Assembly: GCA_015679605.1 (NCBI GenBank)
Contig: JAAAVE010000511.1
Location: 1 to 14,502 of the forward strand
DNA: 14,502 bases
Reading direction: 5' to 3'
Origin: Podila epigama
Lineage: Eukaryota > Mortierellomycota > Mortierellomycetes > Mortierellales > Mortierellaceae
Shown here piece after piece: positions 9,322 through 14,502 of the stretch. A program made the translations under genes and the position numbers. The notes under the pieces were generated by a model that ran no database searches, was not told where the DNA came from, and saw only the letters and a program-made list of their open reading frames with translations. Positions within the stretch are counted from its first letter, which is position 1, and each line of letters starts with the position of its first letter.

Positions 9322-11031
9322 ATGCACCAACGACAATCTTCAATACCAACAACAACCATGATCACTTCCACCTCACTCACTCATAGCCACCACAATCGCA
9401 ACAGCGACAACACTAATAGCAATCACATCAATAATAACAGTAGCAATAATGATAATAATAACCACCATCACCGTTCATTATCGTCGCTATCCTCCACTTC
9501 ATCATCGTCTTCGTCTTTCCTGGAAGGAACACATCTCCAAACAAGAGATTACACATCTCGTGGTAGAGGTAACAGTTACCCGATGAAAGAAACACAACTA
9601 CCGCCTAGTCTACCAACAGAGTCCCGCCCATTTCCCTCAGGGAATGCCTTTTCTCATCAACATCAACATCAACATCAACATCAACATCATTATCAACAAC
9701 AACAAGAGCATGAACAACAACTCCAAGGTCATAGCCAAGGCCACATGCAGGAACAAGAACAGGATCAAGGGTATTTTCAACAACGGCGGCCCACTGGAAC
9801 CGAGTCCGCCAGCCGACATGATCGCTCATCTTTTCACCCACACCAATATCAACAACAACAGCAACGACAGAAACAACAGCATCATCAACATTCGCATCTT
9901 GAACTTCTTACACCATCTGAAGCGTACTTTGGTGACCCAAGAGAACACCACAGACGTCCCAGTCTTCCGGAATATTCGACTGGATCGGTTCATGCGCCTT
10001 ACCCGACTCAATCTCCATCTTCACCCTCTTCACCACCATCACCTCTACCACCATCCTCACTACCACTACCACTAGCACTACCACGTCCACGTCCACCACC
10101 GCCACAAGAGCTGCTACTGTCATCACCATCGTCTCCAAGGCAACCACGATCCCCTCAGACACCGCCCTTGACACCTCTGATGGCCTCGCCAAGGAAGCAG
10201 CATAGCCAAGCAAACACTACCCGACCACGTTCATTTCTGACCCGAAAAACGACAGCAGGGCCTTACTCGATGTCAACAATAGGAACTATGGGTCTAGTTG
10301 AAGGAGAAGGTGTACCACGATCAGATTCGGGACTAGGTGCAGGTGCAGGTTCAGGACCAGGGCCGAGCCGTCGTCTGGCACATATTCTCTCGGAACAGAA
10401 ACGACGTGAAAAGATTAATGGAGGATTTGAAGAGCTCAAACGTGTCGTGCCAGAGTAAGTTTACACAATCTTTTTTTTTTCTGTTTGTTGTTGCCTTTTT
10501 TTTTCATGTCTCGTATGTGGGCATGTGTGTTTGTGTGTGCATGTGCGTATGTGTTTTTGCAGGTGTGTGTATGTGTGTACATGTGCGTGTGCATGTGTGC
10601 ATGTGTGTGAGTGTGTGCTTCTCAGACATGTTGACAGCTTAAAAAACAAACTCAGAGACGGGGGACTTCACCTTAAAACAAAATTCAGATCTGCAAAAAT
10701 AATGAAATGTATCACTCAATTGCTCACTCTTGCACTCTTGCACTCTTGCACTCTTGCACTCTTTGTTTTTAGTTGCGCCCATAACCCAGATTCCAAGGCA
10801 ACCATTTTACGAAAGGCCGTGGACTACATTTTGCAGTTGGAGGAAGAGATCCGCAAATATGCAGCTGCCTATCCTGATCCTGGGTTCGAACGTTCAGAAC
10901 AACACCACCTCCACCACCAACAACAGCGCCTTGACAACCGCCGTCATGACCAAACTGATGACAGACCTGACGACCACGAACATCCACATCTCGACAACCA
11001 CCATTATCGACCATCATCCACATATAATTAG
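9322..11031 (+). CDS. bHLH transcription factor, E-box binding class (463 aa)
   Basis: Two exons, 9322-10454 and 10773-11031, join in phase 2 to give 463 residues. The basic region and helix 1 (about 350-376) contain RRLAHILSEQKRREKING. His354, Glu358 and Arg362 occupy positions 5, 9 and 13 of the basic region, the triad of CACGTG-binding bHLH proteins. After the junction Asp378, the loop and helix 2 read CAHNPDSKATILRKAVDYIL. The helix ends in LEEEIRKY with no extended leucine zipper. The N-terminal 340 residues are low complexity: Asn/Ser, His-Gln repeats, and Ser/Pro with PP-SSL-type tracts that could be a disordered activation region. The C-terminal tail is His/Asp/Gln-rich. The ATG at 9322 is the first in frame after the CT tract. 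The intron falls exactly at the HLH loop. The bHLH call is secure; target genes and yeast counterpart are not determined. Confidence 0.92.
9655..9690 (+). repeat. (CATCAA)5 hexamer repeat in the bHLH coding region
   Basis: Five perfect CATCAA units plus CATCAT encode a His-Gln dipeptide run. The unit length is a multiple of three, so copy-number change would keep the frame. Confidence 0.95.
10513..10619 (+). repeat. GT-rich tract in the bHLH intron
   Basis: Imperfect TGTGTG/GCATGTG units occupy the first half of the 318-nt intron. The sequence includes a TTTTTGCAG immediately followed by GTGTGTG at 10555-10569, that is, a possible 3' splice site abutting GT repeats. Confidence 0.85.
10731..10762 (+). 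repeat. Four perfect TGCACTCT tandem copies before the bHLH intron acceptor
   Basis: Four identical 8-bp units lie back to back, preceded by a partial CACTCT, and end 10 bases before the acceptor AG at 10771-10772. They form most of the pyrimidine-rich tract of that acceptor. Confidence 0.95.
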
Positions 11032-11042
11032 TTAGCCAAGAG

Positions 11043-11048
11043 AATAAA
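11043..11048 (+). terminator. AATAAA polyadenylation signal of the bHLH gene
   Basis: A perfect AATAAA lies 12 bp after the stop codon, unusually close but correctly placed for the bHLH transcript. Inferred from motif and position. Confidence 0.45.
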
Positions 11049-11175
11049 CGAAGAAACTTACTCTGATTAGTTGCATGTTTGTGTACGAGTGCCGTGGAAA
11101 GCGTGTTTGAGTTTGGTGACAACGCCCACAAAATATTTATGGTGTCTACCATCTGATGCCCTTAATTACGAACAT

Positions 11176-11181
11176 CACGTG
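11176..11181. promoter_or_regulatory. CACGTG E-box upstream of the mitochondrial carrier
   Basis: A second CACGTG (context ATCACGTGAA) lies 145 bp after the bHLH stop and 250 bp before the first recognised carrier exon. It fits a bHLH site in the carrier promoter, but no binding evidence is available from sequence. Confidence 0.4.
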
Positions 11182-11295
11182 AACCACTCTACATGAACTA
11201 GGGGATGAACCAAAAAAAAAAAAAATCCAACCCAGGCAGTAATAGACAGGATTCCCTTTTTTTTTTTTTTTTTTTCTTCTACAACCTCCTCCCAA

Positions 11296-11313
11296 GTCCC
11301 CTGGCCAGGGGAC
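11296..11313. repeat. 18-bp perfect palindrome
   Basis: GTCCCCTGGCCAGGGGAC equals its own reverse complement over 18 bases and is followed by a related CTGGGGA. It is the only strongly GC-rich block in this AT-rich spacer. It could be a dimeric factor site or simple hairpin. Confidence 0.8.
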
Positions 11314-11427
11314 CTGGGGAAAGAGGGTCCGAACGCAAACATCCGAACCAATTGTGTATGGAATAGTTCTATCTGTCAGTGGACTGACTAATCATTCTAT
11401 TCTCGCAAACATGTTGATTCACAATAG

Positions 11428-13172
11428 GACATCCTTTTGACACATTGAAGGTAGCCAGGTTTTTTTGCCATTTTATCTTTCTTTACGTTGGCTTGTTGAA
11501 CAAATCATGCCAAATGGGATCAATCAAGATATGCATGGACATGATGTGCATGGATGCATGGATGCGAGGGAGGGCTCTAAACGAGTTTTGCTTACTAGCA
11601 CATATTTCAATCGGACAATGATGAATAACAAACAACAGCAATAACACCAACATACAACCATGAACAAAAAAAAAATCAACTACCATAGGTTCGCCTGCAG
11701 ACTCAACCCAACCCTCCAAAGTACAGCGGCGCAATGGACTGCCTTCGTGTTACGCTCAAGGAAGAAGGTGTAAGTGAAATTTCATCCCTGATGAATATTC
11801 ATGATTGATTTTTTACAGTGCAGTACGGCGAGGCTCGCTCTAGTAGTACATATCGCTCATAACCTATTCATATTCCACTACATTAGCCAGCTGGATTGTA
11901 CCGAGGAGTGACCTCTCCATTGATGGGAATTGGTATCTGGTAGGTAACATTCTTTCTTCACTTTCTTGAAGAGAATCTGATCGCAAATGTATTTAGTTGA
12001 CTTTTTTGGATGCCTGCAATAGTAGAGTGACTCATGGCGTCTCACAACGTATCCAAATCGACGATCTGGACCTCTATCGCTTTATTTCTAATCCCGACCC
12101 TTTTTCTTTTTAATCTTCAAAAATTTAAAAAAAAAAAAAAAAAAAAACGCGATTAGCAATGCGGTCGTCTTTGCTGCAAACGGTTATTTCCGTCGCATGT
12201 TGCAAGGAGGTGACGAGACAAGGACACTTTCTCTGCGTAAGTGATGCCAATATCAAGATGGTGGACAATCTTGATTTTACGATTTTTTTTTTTAAATTTT
12301 TGTGAGACGAACAGTAAGAAGAAACGACGAATCATTTTAAAATCTCAATCTAACTTTTTTTTTTTCCCCCACCCATCTTGGTCGGTCATGTTGCCTCTGT
12401 TTATTGTACTAAGTCCAAATTGGTGTTGCTGGCGCCTTGTCTGGAGGAGTGATGGCTTTTGTCAATTGTCCTGTTGAACTGCTCAAGGTCAAGCTCCAGA
12501 CTCAGTATAGACCAAAGCCTGGATCCATCCCTGTCCCTGGAGCCACAAAGCCTGTAAGTCTTGGTCAAGTCTTTTTTATGTCCCGTCCTATTTTTTTTTT
12601 GCTCTTCACTCTACACCATCACAACACGTTCTTCTTTTTCCCACGATCGTAATTGACCCCCATTCTCACCCAAAAACCTAAACTACCATACAAACATACT
12701 CTACAAACAAACATAGTTCACGGGAGTGTTGGATGCAGGCGTTCGCACCTTCCGTCAGCAAGGGTTCCGTGGCTTGTACAGAGGCATGGACATTACTCTT
12801 TTGCGTGATATTCCTTCTTACTTTTCTTACTTTGTCACTTATGAGGGTGGCAAACGTCTCTTGGCCCATATCAACCATGGAGGACAAGTCAATGAGCTCA
12901 CCACACCCGAACTGCTCTTGGCTGGAGGCATTGCTGGCTTTGGCGCATGGATCCCTTGTTACCCACAGGATGTCATCAAGTCCAGGATGCAGAGCAACCT
13001 CTCATACAAGAACTCGCTCGAGTGTTTCCAGTCCCTCAAGGTGGAGGCCCGTGGTGGCAACTGGAAGGTCTGGTTCAAGGGCTTTGGTCCCACCATGGCC
13101 AGAGCATTCCCCGCCAACGCTGCCACCTTTTTCTTTTTCGAATTGACCATGAAGATCATGAAGGGCGAATAG
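11428..13172 (+). CDS. Mitochondrial carrier (SLC25) protein, N-terminal exon not located
   Basis: Inner mitochondrial membrane solute carrier. Exons 11428-11450, 11689-11769, 11887-11939, 12157-12236, 12414-12553 and 12717-13172 join with matching phases to give about 277 residues; full carriers have about 300. All three repeat signatures are present: HPFDTLKVRLQ, CPVELLKVKLQ and YPQDVIKSRMQ, each followed by a G-L-Y-R-G or W-F-K-G type motif. Helix 4 reads LLRDIPSYFSYFVTYE and the C-terminus RAFPANAATFFFFELTMK, similar to the acylcarnitine/basic amino acid (SLC25A20/A29, yeast Crc1/Ymc1/Ort1) branch. Substrate cannot be fixed. The first exon found is only 23 nt and starts in phase 1, so an upstream exon with the start and helix 1 is needed, but none is visible. 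An ATG in exon 2 (11734) would drop the first signature. Convergent with ornithine aminotransferase. Confidence 0.9.
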
Positions 13173-13210
13173 ACAAAAACAAATATGCCCACGACATCTT
13201 GTACCATGTA

Positions 13211-13234
13211 CCATAACCATAACCATAACCATAA
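13211..13234. repeat. (CCATAA)4 hexamer tandem repeat
   Basis: Four perfect CCATAA units lie 39 bp after the carrier stop codon, in its 3' UTR, preceded by a doubled GTACCAT. The unit differs by one base from the common telomeric CCCTAA, but the short array next to a gene looks like a simple microsatellite. Confidence 0.95.
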
Positions 13235-13291
13235 AAATTCATCATACACATCACATCACATAATGATACTTTTTTTTTTCGTGTTCATGAA

Positions 13292-13310
13292 ATAATATTA
13301 TTAATATTAT
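13292..13310. repeat. 9-bp AT-only inverted repeat
   Basis: ATAATATTA and TAATATTAT are perfect reverse complements around a single T. It lies about 120 bp after the carrier stop, in the 3' flanking region. Confidence 0.75.
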
Positions 13311-13409
13311 GTATTGGATCTCATGTTCGCGATGGCTAACTGTACAAATGAACTGAACAAAAAAAAAGAACAAAGAAAATTGAAAGATGTGTAAAAAAAA
13401 ATCAGACAA

Positions 13410-13415
13410 AATAAA
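13410..13415 (+). terminator. AATAAA candidate polyadenylation signal of the carrier
   Basis: AATAAA lies 238 bp after the stop, and another occurs at 13454-13459. In such A-rich sequence the motif is weak evidence. Confidence 0.3.
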
Positions 13416-13490
13416 CTATCGATACAAGTAGACGAAAAAAGTTGAATGTGCGAAATAAAAAAAAATGTGGTGTAGTATACAACATTCTAC

Positions 13491-13529
13491 TTTTTTTTTT
13501 TTTTTCTTTAAAAGAAAAAAAAAAAAAAA
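13491..13529. repeat. 19-bp T/A inverted repeat and adjoining poly-A block
   Basis: T15-C-T3 and A3-G-A15 are exact reverse complements around one A. The A-rich stretch continues with few interruptions to about 13575. It lies between the convergent carrier and aminotransferase genes. Homopolymers this long are prone to sequencing and slippage error, so the exact lengths are uncertain. Confidence 0.75.
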
Positions 13530-13579
13530 AAAAGAATAAGAAAAAAAAAAAAAAATAAAAAAAAAAAAAAAAAAATCAA

Positions 13580-14310
13580 ATCAAAAGAAAAACGGTTTGA
13601 GAAATAAAAAAGAACTTGTGATAAAATAAAAAAAAGAAAGGAGAAAGAGGAGCCGCAAAACAACAAAAAATAGTTTTTTTTACGCCCGTAAAGCAAAAAG
13701 ATGGATAAGAGTGATCGCTCACCCCTCACCACCCTTCCACTCATACCACTTCAGACTCATTTTCCCTTTGAATGGAGTAAGCTCTTCACAATCCATGTGA
13801 TGTGGATCGATCCATGCTCATCCGCCAAAGAAAAAGAAAAAAAGGAAATCTAGCATTCAAGTGCGTCCAGCGCTCTTCTCTCACCTTCCTCCACCACAAA
13901 AAGCAAGTCCTTGCTTCTCAAACCGATCTCGATTTTCCCTCCCTCCATCCAATCTCTCCTTCATATCCTTTTTGTCCTCCTATCCTGGTCCTTGTTCCTC
14001 CTGGCAACATATTTTTTTTTGTATGTTTTGTTGGTGTTTTTGTTGTTGCTTTTGTTGTCTTTGCTGTTTGATTGATTTCTTTCTTTTTTTCTTTTCTTTT
14101 GCCCCCCTTCCATTTTCCTTCTTTTGTAGTCGTGATCTTTCTTCGATTGCATCCTTGCTATTTTTTGTTTTCTCGCTTTCCTTCGTCCTTGTGCTGTAAC
14201 ATATACTTGATAGTGTCGAGTAAAAGGGCCGAGTTGGAAAAGAAAGAAAAAAAAAATCTCAAGAGACGAAATCGAGGAAAAAGGAGGCGACCGCGAGGGA
14301 ATGAGACCTA
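13580..14310. other. Gene-free convergent spacer, A-rich then pyrimidine/T-rich
   Basis: After the poly-A block, the sequence from about 13860 to 14200 is strongly T/C-rich on the plus strand, with repeated TTTTGTTG units near 14015-14070, so it is purine-rich in the 3' flank of the minus-strand aminotransferase. Open frames here (89-112 codons) are compositional artefacts with Phe/Ser/Leu-rich translations. No gene is supported. Confidence 0.55.
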
Positions 14311-14312
14311 AT

Positions 14313-14327
14313 CTGCACAGCGTGCAG
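14313..14327 (-). terminator. Small stem-loop just after the aminotransferase stop
   Basis: CTGCAC and GTGCAG form a perfect 6-bp stem with a 3-base loop, 4 bp downstream of the minus-strand stop codon. A role in 3' end formation or stability is speculative. Confidence 0.3.
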
Positions 14328-14331
14328 CAAA

Positions 14332-14502
14332 TTAGTGGTCCTCAGCCTCGAGAGCCTTGACCTCCTCATCAGTAAGCTTCAAAAGCTCGGCCAAGGACTC
14401 CTCGATGATGCGGACACCATCCATAAGCTCAGCCTCGGTAATGCACAGTGGGGGAGCAAGACGGATAATGTTCTGGTGGGTAGGCTTGGCGAGGAGATCC
14501 TT
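14332..14502 (-). CDS. Ornithine aminotransferase, C-terminal 56 residues
   Basis: The frame enters from the right edge of the window and ends at a TAA (14334-14332). The visible residues include LLAKPTHQNIIRLAPPLCIT followed by a helical EESLAELLKL segment, matching the C-terminal domain of ornithine-oxo-acid transaminase (yeast Car2, human OAT). The enzyme is a PLP-dependent class III aminotransferase that converts ornithine and 2-oxoglutarate to glutamate semialdehyde and glutamate. The PLP lysine and active site lie outside the window. The tail after the family core is acidic, ending VKALEAEDH. Related class III aminotransferases (for example acetylornithine aminotransferase) are less likely given the AKPTH-IIRLAPPL motif. 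Confidence 0.85.
   Translation of the reverse strand, partial: KDLLAKPTHQNIIRLAPPLCITEAELMDGVRIIEESLAELLKLTDEEVKALEAEDH

Larger units (their letters stand above)
11032..11427. other. Spacer between bHLH gene and carrier, expected site of the carrier's first exon
   Basis: The spacer holds a poly-A signal, a CACGTG, A13 and T19 runs, and an 18-bp palindrome. All frames were read for an exon encoding the carrier's start and first helix (a Gly-rich AGxxGG segment ending in phase 1) and none was found. The ATGs present run into stops within a few codons or into homopolymers. Confidence 0.5.

Noticed and set aside
9605-10213. Minus-strand frames rich in Val/Asp/Met
   Set aside because: They are antisense to the CAT/CAA/CCA codon repeats of the bHLH gene.
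10731-10762. Possible CRISPR-like direct repeats
   Set aside because: The repeats are 8-bp units with no spacers in a eukaryotic intron; this is a simple tandem repeat.
11734-11769. ATG at 11734 as the true start of the carrier
   Set aside because: It would remove the first carrier signature (HPFDTLKVRLQ), which is intact upstream in two phase-matched exons.
13508-13744. Minus-strand Phe/Leu-rich frame suggesting a membrane protein
   Set aside because: It is translated poly-A/poly-T sequence with no meaningful protein composition.

Overview
The window is nuclear DNA of an intron-rich fungus. The genes carry many short spliceosomal introns with GTAAG/GTACG donors and TAG/CAG acceptors, spacers are full of homopolymer A/T runs and microsatellites, and proteins have long Ser/Pro/Gln/His-rich segments. 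The products (a yeast Adp1-type ABCG transporter with an EGF-like ectodomain, a fungal bHLH factor, an SLC25 carrier, an ornithine aminotransferase) are fungal in character. The style suggests an early-diverging lineage such as Mucoromycota/Mortierellomycota, but that placement is inference. No rRNA, tRNA, CRISPR array, transposon or prophage was recognised.

Layout: (1) 45-4366, minus: Adp1-like ABC transporter, nine exons visible, its 3' end off the left edge. (2) 4367-5046: divergent promoter region with a TTCA microsatellite. (3) 5047-7706, plus: a seven-exon gene for an unrecognised 617-aa protein with a charged helical core and low-complexity ends. (4) 7707-9321: spacer without a supported gene. 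(5) 9322-11031, plus: two-exon bHLH transcription factor whose intron splits the HLH loop. (6) 11032-11427: short spacer with an E-box, an 18-bp perfect palindrome and poly-T. (7) 11428-13172, plus: SLC25 mitochondrial carrier in six exons, whose N-terminal exon could not be found. (8) 13173-14331: A/T-homopolymer spacer with inverted repeats. (9) 14332-14502, minus: C-terminal end of ornithine aminotransferase, convergent with the carrier.

Exon coordinates were worked out by hand from splice consensus, frame and protein family fit. In every multi-exon gene, phases close perfectly across all junctions used. The genes do not form an obvious pathway. The one suggestive pairing is the carrier next to ornithine aminotransferase. 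The points most worth a second look are the run of frame-preserving (1-1) exons in the ABC ectodomain, the missing first helix of the carrier, an in-frame alternative acceptor inside the bHLH loop, and the unrecognised helical protein with in-frame alternative donors.
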